A DNA stretch of 64,000 nucleotides from Limnomonas spitsbergensis (taxonomy: Eukaryota > Chlorophyta > Chlorophyceae > Chlamydomonadales): assembly GCA_037349105.1 (NCBI GenBank), contig JAYJMM010000036.1, positions 1,276,001-1,340,000 on the forward strand, given 5' to 3'. Made by a program: the position numbers and the translations under genes. Numbering within the stretch: position 1 is the stretch's first letter; each line of letters opens with the position of its first letter. The notes beneath the pieces were generated by a model. It ran no database searches and had not been told where the DNA came from. It saw nothing but the letters and a program-made list of their open reading frames with translations. Positions 26,743-40,800 of this stretch are shown here, piece by piece.

Positions 26743-27497
26743 GTAAAAGTAGGGGCGGTACCCACGAGTAGGGGGCGCCCAGGCAGGCTGCTAGGGAAGA
26801 CCATCTTCTAGGGCTGTCTTGATACCAGTACGTTGTACAGTTTCCCCTTTACAGCCCTTATAACTCAGTAGTGAAGTACAAAGAGCCTTTGTGTACGGTG
26901 ATGTACCGTAGTTGTGAGTAGAGGGCGCCTCTCTAAGGCCATTGGACCAGCATTTACCATTATATCACGGTTACTGCTTTATGGTGCGACAATTACATGC
27001 ATATTTCTTGTGCTATGCAGGATTCTCCTTACCCCGGCCTCAAGCGGCACCGGAGGATCATGGCCGAGGGGGAGATGGAGATCAAGGTCCAGGATTCGAG
27101 AAGGGCTGCGTCAACAGCAGCCGTTGCTGCTGCCGCTGCCGCCGACAGGCACCAGACCCCGCCTCATGCGCAGCAACAACCGCTGCCGCAACACCCAGCC
27201 TTTGCGGCGGGCAGCGCTTCTGGCTATGCCGCCACTGTGCGTAAAGAGCATGCTCCTGGGCTAGCGTGCTCTCGTTGCACAAAAGCATGCTCGTGGGCGC
27301 CAACTGCCCACTGGACAGCCCTGGCACAAGCGAACTCACACGCCTGCTGTCATTGACCATGCCTGGAAATGTGCCATTGGCTACGCCATGCCTGATGAAC
27401 CGTGGGAGAGTCCACTGGTGGCCAAGCTCCCACCCTACGAGAGGCTGTGCGGTGCGGCCACATGCGACTCATGCCTTTACCCGGGCCGTGCGGCAAT
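26743..27497. other. Low-confidence coding-like stretch, possible Ala/Gln-rich exon
   Basis: After a TATGCAG acceptor-like site at about 27,020, the plus strand encodes a Gln/Ala/Pro-rich stretch (AASTAAVAAAAAADRHQ), ending at a stop near 27,356. Such composition is typical of disordered algal protein but also arises by chance in GC-rich repeats. No partner exons could be joined. The rest appears non-coding. Confidence 0.2.
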
Positions 27498-27740
27498 TCA
27501 TGCAGAGGATCTCGTGGCTGTTGTTGTTGTGCCTTTCATCTGCGCATGCCCTGTCGGAAAGAGGAGGACTGGCGGGTGCGGCGGTGCGTCAGTGGACAAG
27601 CCCAGCCTTCGCCATGTTATGCCTGCCTTGTGCATCTGTTGCACAAGCTCTTGTTGCTTCCCTATCAGCTTGGCCTTGGCCGCAAGAGAGCGGTCCTTTT
27701 CCGGCCTACGCAATGGGGAGGGGAGAAGGGTCAGGCCACG
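27498..27740 (-). pseudogene. Fragment of a multi-copy minus-strand ORF family
   Basis: The minus strand reads DRSLAAKAKLIGKQQELVQQ and on to a stop at 27,498. The 41.7-kb locus has the related DRSLAAKVKLMGKQE on the same strand, so the amino-acid sequence is conserved between two loci. In both places the module is preceded, in minus-strand order, by a G/C-rich minisatellite. Function unknown. The copy here lacks the N-terminal part seen at 42 kb. Confidence 0.4.
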
Positions 27741-28045
27741 TGACAGGTGGGGGGGGGAGCATGCCATGTCACAGGTGGGGTGGGGCAGGCCGGGTGACAA
27801 GTGTGGGGGAGTAGGCCAGGTGACAGGTGGGGGGGAGCAGGCCAGGTGACAGTTGAGGGGGAATAGGCCAGGTGACAGTTGTGGGGGAATAGGCCAGGTG
27901 ACAGGTGTGGGGGAGCAGGCAAGGTGACAGGTGTGGGGGAGTAGGCCAGGTATCAGGTGTGGGGGAGCAGGCCAGGTGACAGATTAGGGGGGGGGAGGCA
28001 GGCCAGGTGACAGGTGTGGGGGGGCAAGCCAGGTGACAGGTAGAG
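27728..28045. repeat. G-rich ~26-bp minisatellite
   Basis: About twelve imperfect copies of GTGACAGGTGTGGGGGAGCA plus GGCCAG. G-runs of four to ten are frequent on the plus strand, so G-quadruplexes are possible. The minus strand reads as Pro/His/Leu/Ser-rich peptides (e.g. PPHLSPGLLP). It is related to the minisatellite at 41,763-41,895. Confidence 0.85.
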
Positions 28046-28049
28046 GTGG

Positions 28050-28674
28050 AGCATGGCCGGTGGCATGTGAAACCCACCGTGATTGGTTCTGGAACATTAC
28101 GGCGAGCTTGGCAGCGTCCTTGGCCTGAGCCTCCCCAAGGTATGTCTCCAAGCTTACGGGTCTGCCAGGGTGGCTGCTCCACGCGTGCTTGTCAGCAGAG
28201 AAGTCACCCTCGGATCGCCCAATGGTTCTGGAGCAGATGAAGGGAGAGTAGGGCCCAATTCAAGTTTACCAGAATGCTTCAAGATATGCAGGATAGTCCT
28301 AGCTTCCTATGCAGATGCACAAGATTTTGTATCCCTTTGAAATATGACTTTTCTTGAACCACCGTCTGCAGGCCGGCCCTTTAAGCGTAAAGATGACAAC
28401 ACTGGTTCTCAATTGATCAGCCCCAAGCAAAGCCATACCAAGCAACATGTAATTCCTTGCCGTCAGCCTCACTTGATCGCATGCTTTGCTGTGTCGGAGG
28501 CCTGGCCGTAATCCCCTAGCAGTTGATGCATAGCAGTGAGGTACGACAACATCCTACACAATAAGAAAGAAGACGGTCAGGTGAATGGCTGCAGGGAACA
28601 CTGTGGACACACGGTTCACCAAAAATAGTACCCATTGTGCACTTGGACCAACCGCCAGATATTTCCCCCATCTC
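28050..28674. other. Non-coding stretch, no gene seen
   Basis: No ORF with convincing composition, and no recognisable repeat or RNA gene. Confidence 0.4.
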
Positions 28675-28830
28675 TCACTTGCAGCCATTGAGAGCCAGCG
28701 AGATAATGTTGCACGTTGACAAGCACTTGTCAGACATGACGTAGCCGGGCAAGAGCCTATTGGCCGCAATGCTGCACCCTGGCTCGTCAGGCATGGCCTC
28801 CTTGACCCGCGACAAATGTTGGACGATGAA
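28675..28830 (-). pseudogene. Minus-strand coding-like fragment at the edge of the second satellite
   Basis: On the minus strand, immediately after the satellite, the frame reads FIVQHLSRVKEAMPDEPG, continues with AANRLLPGYVMSDKCLSTCN and ISLALNGCK, and then stops. The composition is that of ordinary globular protein, unlike the repeat. On the opposite side of the array another minus-strand coding-like fragment occurs (41,480-41,565), so the satellite may separate pieces of one gene. No family assigned. Confidence 0.35.
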
Positions 28831-31800
28831 GTTGATTACCGTCAACAGTGGGTAGTAGTTGATTACCGTCAACAGTGGGTAGTAGTTTATTAACGTCAAC
28901 AGTGGGTAGTAGTTGATTACCGTCAACAGTGGGCAGTAGTTGATTACCGTCAACAGTGGGTAGTAGTTGATTACCGTCAACAGTGGGTAGTAGTTGATTA
29001 CCGTCAACAGTGGGTAGTAGTTGATTACCGTCAACAGTGGGCAGTAGTTGATTACCGTCAACAGTGGGTAGTAGTTGATTACCGTCAACAGTGGGTAGTA
29101 GTTGATTACTACCGTCAACAGTGGGCAGTAGTTGATTACCGTCAACAGTGGGTAGTAGTTGATTACCGTCAACAGTGGGTAGTAGTTGATTACCGTCAAC
29201 AGTGGGCAGTAGTTGATTACCGTCAACAGTGGGCAGTAGTTGATTACCGTCAACAGTGGGCAGTAGTTGATTACCGTCAACAGTGGGCAGTAGTTGATTA
29301 CCGTCAACAGTGGGTAGTAGTTGATTACCGTCAACAGCGGGTAGTACTTGATTACCGTCAACAGTGGGTAGTAGTTGATTACCGTCAACAGTGGGCAGTA
29401 GTTGATTACCGTCAACAGTGGGCAGTAGTTTATTACCGTCAACAGTGGGCAGTAGTTGATTACCGTCAACAGTGGGCAGTAGTTGATTACCGTCAACAGT
29501 GGGTAGTAGTTCATTACCGTCAACAGTGGGTAGTAGTTGATTACCGTCAACAGTGGGTAGAAGTTGATTACTACCGTCAACAGTGGGTAGTAGTTGATTA
29601 CCGTCAACAGTGGGCAGTAGTTGATTACCGTCAACAGTGGGTAGTAGTTGATTACCGTCAACAGTGGGCAGTAGTTGATTACCGTCAACAGTGGGTAGTA
29701 GTTGATTACCGTCAACAGTGGGTAGTAGTTGATTACCGTCAACAGTGGGTAGTAGTTGATTACCGTCAACAGTGGGTAGTAGTTGATTACCGTCATCAGT
29801 GGGTAGTAGTTGATTACCGTCAACAGTGGGTAGTAGTTGATTACCGTCAACAGTGGGCAGTAGTTGATTACCGTCAACAGTGGGCAGTAGTTGATTACCG
29901 TCAACAGTGGGCAGTAGTTGATTACCGTCAACAGTGGGTAGTAGTTGATTACCGTCAACAGTGGGTAGTAGTTGATTACCGTCAACAGTGGGTAGTAGTT
30001 GATTACCGTCAACAGTGGGCAGTAGTTGATTACCGTCAACAGTGGGCAGTAGTTGATTACCGTCAACAGTGGGCAGTAGTTGATTACCGTCAACAGTGGG
30101 TAGTAGTTGATTACCGTCAACAGTGGGTAGTAGTTGATTACCGTCAACAGTGGGTAGTAGTTGATTACCGTCAACAGTGGGCAGTAGTTGATTACCGTCA
30201 ACAGTGGGCAGTAGTTGATTACCGTCAACAGTGGGTAGTAGTTGATTACCGTCAACAGTGGGCAGTAGTTGATTACCGTCAACAGTGGGTAGTAGTTGAT
30301 TACCGTCAACAGTGGGTAGTAGTTGATTAACGTCAACAGTGGGCAGTAGTTGATTACCGTCAACAGTGGGCAGTAGTTGATTACCGTCAACAGTGGGCAG
30401 TAGTTGATTACCGTCAACAGTGGGTAGTAGTTGATTACCGTCAACAGTGGGTAATAGTTGATTACCGTCAACAGTGGGCAGTAGTTGATTACCGTCAACA
30501 GTGGGTAGTAGTTGATTACCGTCAACAGTGGGTAGTAGTTGATTACCGTCAACAGTGGGTAGTAGTTGATTACCGTCAACAGTGGGTAGTAGTTGATTAC
30601 CGTCAACAGTGGGTAGTAGTTGATTACCGTCAACAGTGGGTAGTAGTTGATTACTACCGTCAACAGTGGGCAGTAGTTGATTACCGTCAACAGTGGGTAG
30701 TAGTTGATTACCGTCAACAGTGGGCAGTAGTTGATTACCGTCAACAGTGGGCAGTATTTGATTACTACCGTCAACAGTGGGTAGTAGTTGATTACTACCG
30801 TCAACAGTGGGCAGTAGTTGATTACCGTCAACAGTGGGTAGTAGTTGATTACCGTCAACAGTGGATAGTAGTTGATTACCGTCAACAGTGGGTAGTAGTT
30901 GATTACCGTCAACAGTGGGTAGTAGTTGATTACCGTCAACAGTGGGTAGTAGTTGATTACTACCGTCAACAGTGGGCAGTAGTTGATTACCGTCAACAGT
31001 GGGTAGTAGTTGATTACCGTCAACAGTGGGCAGTAGTTGATTACCGTCAACAGTGGGCAGTATTTGATTACTACCGTCAACAGTGGGTAGTAGTTGATTA
31101 CTACCGTCAACAGTGGGCAGTAGTTGATTACCGTCAACAGTGGGTAGTAGTTGATTACCGTCAACAGTGGGCAGTAGTTTATTACCGTCAACAGTGGGTA
31201 GTAGTTGATTACCGTCAACAGTGGGCAGTAGTTGATTACCGTCAACAGTGGGTAGTAGTTGATTACTACCGTCAACAGTGGGTAGTAGTTGATTACCGTC
31301 AACAGTGGGTAGTAGTTGATTACTACCGTCAACAGTGGGTAGTAGTTGATTACCGTCAACAGTGGGCAGTAGTTGATTACCGTCAACAGTGGGTAGTAGT
31401 TGATTACTACCGTCAACAGTGGGCAGTAGTTGATTACCGTCAACAGTGGGTAGTAGTTGATTACCGTCAACAGTGGGTAGTAGTTGATTACCGTCAACAG
31501 TGGGTAGTAGTTGATTACCGTCAACAGTGGGTAGTAGTTGATTAACGTCAACAGTGGGTAGTAGTTGATTGCCGTCAACAGTGTGTAGTAGTTGATTAAC
31601 GTCAACAGTGGGTAGTAGTTGATTACCGTCAACAGTGTGCAGTAGTTGATTACCGTCAACAGTGGGCAGTAGTTGATTACCGTCAACAGTGGGTAGTAGT
31701 TGATTACCGTCAACAGTGTGCAGTAGTTGATTACCGTCAACAGTGGGCAGTAGTTGATTACCGTCAACAGTGGGCAGTAGTTGATTACCGTCAACAGTGG

Positions 31801-34800
31801 GCAGTAGTTGATTACCGTCAACAGTGGGTAGTAGTTGATTACTGTCAACAGTGGGTAGTAGTTGATTACCGTCAAGAGTGGGTAGTAGTTGATTACTACC
31901 GTCAACAGTGGGCAGTAGTTGATTATCGTCAACAGTGGGTAGTAGTTGATTACCGTCAACAGTGGGCAGTAGTTGATTACCGTCAACAGTGGGCAGTAGT
32001 TGATTACTACCGTCAACAGTGGGTAGTAGTTGATTACTACCGTCAACAGTGGGCAGTAGTTGATAACCGTCAACAGTGGGTAGTAGTTGATTACCGTCAA
32101 CAGTGGGCAGTAGTTGATTACCGTCAACAGTGGGTAGTAGTTGATTACCGTCAACAGTGGGCAGTAGTTGATTACCGTCAACAGTGGGTAGTAGTTGATT
32201 ACTACCGTCAACAGTGGGTAGTAGTTGATTACCGTCAACAGTGGGTAGTAGTTGATTACTACCGTCAACAGTGGGTAGTAGTTGATTACCGTCAACAGTG
32301 GGCAGTAGTTGATTACCGTCAACAGTGAGCAGTAGATGATTAATACCGTCAACAGTAAGTAGTAGTTGATTACCGTCAACAGTGGGTAGTAGTTGATTAC
32401 CGTCAACAGTGGGTAGTAGTTGATTACCGTCAACAGTGGGCAGTAGTTGATTACCGTCAACAGTGGGTAGTAGTTGATTACTGTCAACAGTGGGTAGTAG
32501 TTGATTACCGTCAACAGTGGGTAGTAGTTGATTGCTACCGTCAACAGTGGGCAGTAGTTGATTATCGTCAACAGTGGGTAGTAGTTGATTACCGTCAACA
32601 GTGGGCAGTAGTTGATTACCGTCAACAGTGGGCAGTAGTTGATTACTACCGTCAACAGTGGGTAGTAGTTGATTACTACCGTCAACAGTGGGCAGTAGTT
32701 GATAACCGTCAACAGTGGGTAGTAGTTGATTACCGTCAACAGTGGGCAGTAGTTGATTACTACCGTCAACAGTGGGTAGTAGTTGATTACCGTCAACAGT
32801 GGGTAGTAGTTGATTACTACCGTCAACAGTGGTTAGTAGTTGATTACCGTCAACAGTGGGCAGTAGTTGATTACCGTCAACAGTGAGCAGTAGAAGATTA
32901 ATACCGTCAACAGTAGTAGTAGTTGATTACCGTCAACAGTGGGTAGTAGTTGATTACCGTCAACAGTGGGTAGTAGTTGATTACCGTCAACAGTGGGCAG
33001 TAGTTGATTACCGTCAACAGTGGGTAGTAGTTGATTACTGTCAACAGTGGGTAGTAGTTGATTACCGTCAACAGTGGGTAGTAGTTGATTGCTACCGTCA
33101 ACAGTGGGCAGTAGTTGATTATCGTCAACAGTGGGTAGTAGTTGATTACCGTCAACAGTGGGCAGTAGTTGATTACCGTCAACAGTGGGCAGTAGTTGAT
33201 TACTACCGTCAACAGTGGGTAGTAGTTGATTACTACCGTCAACAGTGGGCAGTAGTTGATTAACCGTCAACAGTGGGTAGTAGTTGATTACCGTCAACAG
33301 TGGGCAGTAGTTGATTACCGTCAACAGTGGGTAGTAGTTGATTACCGTCAACAGTGGGCAGTAGTTGATTACCGTCAACAGTGGGTAGTAGTTGATTACT
33401 ACCGTCAACAGTGGGTAGTAGTTGATTACCGTCAACAGTGGGTAGTAGTTGATTACTACCGTCAACAGTGGGTAGTAGTTGATTACCGTCAACAGTGGGC
33501 AGTAGTTGATTACCGTCAACAGTGAGCAGTAGATGATTAATACCGTCAACAGTAAGTAGTAGTTGATTACCGTCAACAGTGGGTAGTAGTTGATTACCGT
33601 CAACAGTGGTAGTAGTTGATTACCGTCAACAGTGGGTAGTAGTTGATTACCGTCAACAGTGGGTAGTAGTTGATTACCGTCAACAGTGGGTAGTAGTTGA
33701 TTAACGTCAACAGTGGGTAGTAGTTGATTACCGTCAACAGTGTGTAGTAGTTGATTAACGTCAACAGTGGGTAGTAGTTGATTACCGTCAACAGTGTGCA
33801 GTAGTTGATTACCGTCAACAGTGGGCAGTAGTTGATTACCGTCAACAGTGGGCAGTAGTTGATTACCGTCAACAGTGGGCAGTAGTTGATTACCGTCAAC
33901 AGTGGGCAGTAGTTGATTACCGTCAACAGTGGGCAGTAGTTGATTACCGTCAACAGTGGGCAGTAGTTGATTACCGTCAACAGTGGGTAGTAGTTGATTA
34001 CCGTCAACAGTGGGCAGTAGTTGATTACCGTCAACAGTGGGCTAGTAGTTGATTACCGTCACAGTGGGCAGTAGTTGATTACCGTCAACAGTGGGTAGTA
34101 GTTGATTACCGTCAACAGTGGGCAGTAGTTGATTACCGTCAACAGTGGGCAGTAGTTGATTAACCGTCAACAGTGGGTAGTAGTTGATTACCGTCAACAG
34201 TGGGCAGTAGTTGATTACCGTCAACAGTGGGTAGTAGTTGATTACCGTCAACAGTGGGCAGTAGTTGATTACCGTCAACAGTGGGTAGTAGTTGATTACT
34301 ACCGTCAACAGTGGGTAGTAGTTGATTACCGTCAACAGTGGGTAGTAGTTGATTATACCGTCAACAGTGGGTAGTAGTTGATTACCGTCAACAGTGGCAG
34401 TAGTTGATTACCGTCAACAGTGGGCAGTAGTTGATTACCGTCAACAGTAGGGCAGTAGTTGATTACCGTCAACAGTGGGTAGTAGTTGATTACCGTCAAC
34501 AGTGGGTAGTAGTTGATTACCGTCAACAGTGGGCAGTAGTTGATTACCGTCAACAGTGGGTAGTAGTTGATTACCGTCAACAGTGGGTAGTAGTTGATTA
34601 ACCGTCAACAGTGGTAGTAGTTGATTACCGTCAACAGTGGGTAGTAGTTGATTACGTCAACAGTGGGTAGTAGTTGATTACCGTCAACAGTGGGCAGTAG
34701 TTGATTACCGTCAACAGTGGGCAGTAGTTGATTACCGTCAACAGTGGGTAGTAGTTGATTACCGTCAACAGTGGGTAGTAGTTGATTACCGTCAACAGTG

Positions 34801-37800
34801 GGTAGTAGTTGATTACCGTCAACAGTGGGTAGTAGTTGATTACCGTCAACAGTGGGTAGTAGTTGATTACCGTCAACAGTGGGCAGTAGTTGATTACCGT
34901 CAACAGTGGGTAGTAGTTGATTACCGTCAACAGTGGGTAGTAGTTGATTACCGTCAACAGTGGGTAGTAGTTGATTACCGTCAACAGTGGGTAGTAGTTG
35001 ATTACCGTCAACAGTGGGCAGTAGTTGATTACCGTCAACAGTGGGTAGTAGTTGATTACCGTCAACAGTGGGCTAGTAGTTGATTACCGTCAACAGTGGG
35101 TAGTAGTTGATTACCGTCAACAGTGGGCAGTAGTTGATTACCGTCAACAGTGGGTAGTAGTTGATTACCGTCAACAGTGGGTAGTAGTTGATTACCGTCA
35201 ACAGTGGGTAGTAGTTGATTACCGTCAACAGTGGGTAGTAGTTGATTACCGTCAACAGTGGGCAGTAGTTGATTACCGTCAACAGTGGGTAGTAGTTGAT
35301 TACCGTCAACAGTGGGCAGTAGTTGATTACCGTCAACAGTGGGCAGTAGTTGATTACCGTCAACAGTGGGTAGTAGTTGATTACCGTCAACAGTGGGTAG
35401 TAGTTGATTACCGTCAACAGTGGGTAGTAGTTGATTACCGTCAACAGTGGGTAGTAGTTGATTACCGTCAACAGTGGGTAGTAGTTGATTACCGTCAACA
35501 GTGGGTAGTAGTTGATTACCGTCAACAGTGGGTAGTAGTTGATTACCGTCAACAGTGGGCAGTAGTTGATTACCGTCAACAGTGGGTCAGTAGTTGATTA
35601 CCGTCAACAGTGGGCTAGTAGTTGATTACCGTCAACAGTGGGTAGTAGTTGATTACCGTCAACAGTGGGTAGTAGTTGATTACCGTCAACAGTGGGTAGT
35701 AGTTGATTACCGTCAACAGTGGGTAGTAGTTGATTACCGTCAACAGTGGGTAGTAGTTGATTACCGTCAACAGTGGGTAGTAGTTGATTACCGTCAACAG
35801 TGGGCAGTAGTTGATTACCGTCAACAGTGGGTAGTAGTTGATTACCGTCAACAGTGGGTAGTAGTTGATTACCGTCAACAGTGGGTAGTAGTTGATTACC
35901 GTCAACAGTGGGTAGTAGTTGATTACCGTCAACAGTGGGCAGTAGTTGATTACCGTCAACAGTGGGTAGTAGTTGATTACCGTCAACAGTGGGTAGTAGT
36001 TGATTACCGTCAACAGTGGGTAGTAGTTGATTACCGTCAACAGTGGGTAGTAGTTGATTACCGTCAACAGTGGGTAGTAGTTGATTACCGTCAACAGTGG
36101 GTAGTAGTTGATTACCGTCAACAGTGGGTAGTAGTTGATTACCGTCAACAGTGGGTAGTAGTTGATTACCGTCAACAGTGGGCAGTAGTTGATTACCGTC
36201 AACAGTGGGCTAGTAGTTGATTACCGTCAACAGTAGGGTAGTAGTTGATTACCGTCAACAGTGGGCTAGTAGTTGATTACCGTCAACAGTGGGCTAGTAG
36301 TTGATTACCGTCAACAGTGGGTAGTAGTTGATTACCGTCAACAGTGGGTAGTAGTTGATTACCGTCAACAGTGGGTAGTAGTTGATTACCGTCAACAGTG
36401 GGTAGTAGTTGATTACCGTCAACAGTGGGCAGTAGTTGATTACCGTCAACAGTGGGTAGTAGTTGATTACCGTCAACAGTGGTCAGTAGTTGATTACCGT
36501 CAACAGTGGGTAGTAGTTGATTACCGTCAACAGTGGGCAGTAGTTGATTACCGTCAACAGTGGGCAGTAGTTGATTACCGTCAACAGTGGGTAGTAGTTG
36601 ATTACCGTCAACAGTGGGTAGTAGTTGATTACCGTCAACAGTGGGTAGTAGTTGATTACTACCGTCAACAGTGGGTAGTAGTTGATTACCGTCAACAGTG
36701 GGTAGTAGTTGATTACCGTCAACAGTGGGTAGTAGTTGATTACCGTCAACAGTGGGCAGTAGTTGATTACCGTCAACAGTGGGTAGTAGTTGATTACCGT
36801 CAACAGTGGGTAGTAGTTGATTACCGTCAACAGTGGGTAGTAGTTGATTACCGTCAACAGTGGGTAGTAGTTGATTACCGTCAACAGTGGGTAGTAGTTG
36901 ATTACCGTCAACAGTGGGCAGTAGTTGATTACCGTCAACAGTGGGTAGTAGTTGATTACCGTCAACAGTGGGTAGTAGTTGATTACCGTCAACAGTGGGT
37001 AGTAGTTGATTACCGTCAACAGTGGGCAGTAGTTGATTACCGTCAACAGTGGGCAGTAGTTGATTACCGTCAACAGTGGTAGTAGTTGATTACCGTCAAC
37101 AGTGGGTAGTAGTTGATTACCGTCAACAGTGGGTAGTAGTTGATTACCGTCAACAGTGGGTAGTAGTTGATTACCGTCAACAGTGGTAGTAGTTGATTAC
37201 CGTCAACAGTGGGTAGTAGTTGATTACCGTCAACAGTGGGTAGTAGTTGATTACCGTCAACAGTGGGTAGTAGTTGATTACCGTCAACAGTGGGTAGTAG
37301 TTGATTACCGTCAACAGTGGGTAGTAGTTGATTACCGTCAACAGTGGGCAGTAGTTGATTACCGTCAACAGTGGTAGTAGTTGATTACCGTCAACAGTGG
37401 GCAGTAGTTGATTACCGTCAACAGTAGTTGATACCGTCAACAGTGGGCAGTAGTTGATTACCGTCAACAGTGGGCAGTAGTTGATTACCGTCAACAGTGG
37501 GTAGTAGTTGATTACCGTCAACAGTGGGTAGTAGTTGATTACCGTCAACAGTGGGTAGTAGTTGATTACCGTCAACAGTGGGTAGTAGTTGATTAACCGT
37601 CAACAGTGGGTAGTAGTTGATTACCGTCAACAGTGGGTCAGTAGTTGATTAATACCGTCAACAGTGGGTAGTAGTTGATTACCGTCAACAGTGGGCTAGT
37701 AGTTGATTACCGTCAACAGTGGGCAGTAGTTGATTACCGTCAAACAGTGGGCAGTAGTAGTGATACCGTCAACAGTGGGCTAGTAGTGATTACCGTCAAC

Positions 37801-40800
37801 AGTGGGTAGTAGTTGATTACCGTCAACAGTGGGTAGTAGTTGATTACCGTCAACAAGTGGGTAGTAGTTGATTACCGTCAACAGTGGGTAGTAGTTGATT
37901 ACCGTCAACAGTGGGTAGTAGTTGATTACCGTCAACAGTGGGCTAGTAGTTGATTACCGTCAACAGTGGGCTAGTAGTTGATTACCGTCAACAGTGGGTA
38001 GTAGTTGATTACCGTCAACAGTGGGTAGTAGTTGATTACCGTCAACAGTGGGTAGTAGTTGATTACCGTCAACAGTGGGCAGTAGTTGATTACCGTCAAC
38101 AGTGGGCAGTAGTTGATTACCGTCAACAGTGGGTAGTAGTTGATTACCGTCAACAGTGGGTAGTAGTTGATTACCGTCAACAGTGGGTAGTAGTTGATTA
38201 CCGTCAACAGTGGGTAGTAGTTGATTACCGTCAACAGTGGGTAGTAGTTGATTACTACCGTCAACAGTGGGTAGTAGTTGATTACCGTCAACAGTGGGCA
38301 GTAGTTGATTACCGTCAACAGTGGGCAGTAGTTGATTAATACCGTCAACAGTAAGTAGTAGTTGATTACCGTCAACAGTGGGTAGTAGTTGATTACCGTC
38401 AACAGTGGGTAGTAGTTGATTACCGTCAACAGTGGGTAGTAGTTGATTACCGTCAACAGTGGGTAGTAGTTGATTACCGTCAACAGTGGGTAGTAGTTGA
38501 TTACCGTCAACAGTGGTCTAGTAGTTGATACGTCAACAGTGGGTAGTAGTTGATTACCGTCAACAGTGGGCAGTAGTTGATTACCGTCAACAGTGGGCAG
38601 TAGTGATTACCGTCAACAGTGGGCAGTTAGTTGATTAACCGTCACAGTGGGTAATAGTTGTGGGCTAGTAGTTGATTACCGTCAACAGTGGCAGTAGTTG
38701 ATTACGTCAACAGTGGGCAGTAGTTGATTACCGTCAACAGTGGGTAGTAGTTGATTACCGTCAACAGTGGTGCAGTTAGTTGATTACGTCAACAGTGGGT
38801 AGTAGTTGATACCGTCAACAGGGGTAGTAGTTGATTACCGTCAACAGTGGGTAGTAGTTGATTACTACCGTCACAGTGGGTAGTAGTTGATTACCGTCAA
38901 CAGTGGGTCTAGTAGTTGGGTAGTAGTGATTACCGTCCACAGTGGCAGTAGTGATTACCGTCAACAGGGGTAGTAGTTGATTACTACCGTCAACAGTGGG
39001 TAGTAGTATATGCGTTGATCTCCACCGTCAAACAGTGGGCTAGTAGTGATTACGTCAACAGTGGGTAGTAGTTGATTACCGTCAACAGTGGGCAGTAGTT
39101 GATTACTACCGTCAACAGTGGGTAGTAGTTGATTACTACCGTCAACAGTGGGTAGTAGTTGATTACCGTCAACAGTGGGTAGTAGTTGATTACTACCGTC
39201 AACAGTGGGTAGTAGTTGATTACCGTCAACAGTGGGCAGTAGTTGATTACCGTCAACAGTGAGCAGTAGATGATTAATACCGTCAACAGTAAGTAGTAGT
39301 TGATTACCGTCAACAGTGGGTAGTAGTTGATTACCGTCAACAGTGGGTAGTAGTTGATTACCGTCAACAGTGGGTAGTAGTTGATTACCGTCAACAGTGG
39401 GTATTAGTTGATTACCGTCAACAGTGGGTAGTAGTTGATTAACGTCAACAGTGGGTAGTAGTTGATTACCGTCAACAGTGGGTAGTAGTTGATTAACGTC
39501 AACAGTGGGTAGTAGTTGATTACCGTCAACAGTGTGCAGTAGTTGATTACCGTCAACAGTGGGCAGTAGTTGATTACCGTCAACAGTGGGTAGTAGTTGA
39601 TTACCGTCAACAGTGGGTAGTAGTTGATTAACGTCAACAGTGGGTAGTAGTTGATTACCGTCAACAGTGGGTAGTAGTTGATTACCGTCAACAGTGGGTA
39701 GTAGTTGATTACCGTCAACAGTGGGTATTAGTTGATTACCGTCAACAGTGGGTAGTAGTTGATTAACGTCAACAGTGGGTAGTAGTTGATTACCGTCAAC
39801 AGTGGATAGTAGTTGATTAACGTCAACAGTGGGTAGTAGTTGATTACCGTCAACAGTGTGCAGTAGTTGATTACCGTCAACAGTGGGCAGTAGTTGATTA
39901 CCGTCAACAGTGGGTAGTAGTTGATTACCGTCAACAGTGGGTAGTAGTTGATTACCGTCAACAGTGGGCAGTAGTTGATTACCGTCAACAGTGGGTAGTA
40001 GTTGATTACCGTCAACAGTGGGTAGTAGTTGATTACCGTCAACAGTGGGTAGTAGTTGATTACCGTCAACAGTGGGTATTAGTTGATTACCGTCAACAGT
40101 GGGTAGTAGTTGATTAACGTCAACAGTGGGTAGTAGTTGATTACCGTCAACAGTGGATAGTAGTTGATTAACGTCAACAGTGGGTAGTAGTTGATTACCG
40201 TCAACAGTGTGCAGTAGTTGATTACCGTCAACAGTGGGCAGTAGTTGATTACCGTCAACAGTGGGTAGTAGTTGATTACCGTCAACAGTGGGTAGTAGTT
40301 GATTACCGTCAACAGTGGGCAGTAGTTGATTACCGTCAACAGTGGGTAGTAGTTGATTACCGTCAACAGTGGGGAGTAGTTGATTACCGTCAACAGTGGG
40401 CAGTAGTTGATTACCGTCAACAGTGGGCAGTAGTTGATTACCGACAACAGTGGGTAGTAGTTGATTACCGTCAACAGTGGGCAGTAGTTGATTACCGTCA
40501 ACAGTGGGCAGTAGTTGATTACCGTCAACAGTGGGTAGTAGTTGATTACTACCGTCAACAGTGGGTAGAAGTTGATTACCGTCAACAGTGGGTAGTAGTT
40601 GATTACTACCGTCAACAGTGGGTAGTAGTTGATTACTACCGTCAACAGTGGGCAGTAGTTGATTACCGTCAACAGTGGGCAGTAGTTGATTACCGTCAAC
40701 AGTGGGCAGTAGTTGATTACCGTCAACAGTGGGTAGTAGTTGATTACCGTCAACAGTGGGCAGTAGTTGATTACCGTCAACAGTGGGCAGTAGTTGATTA

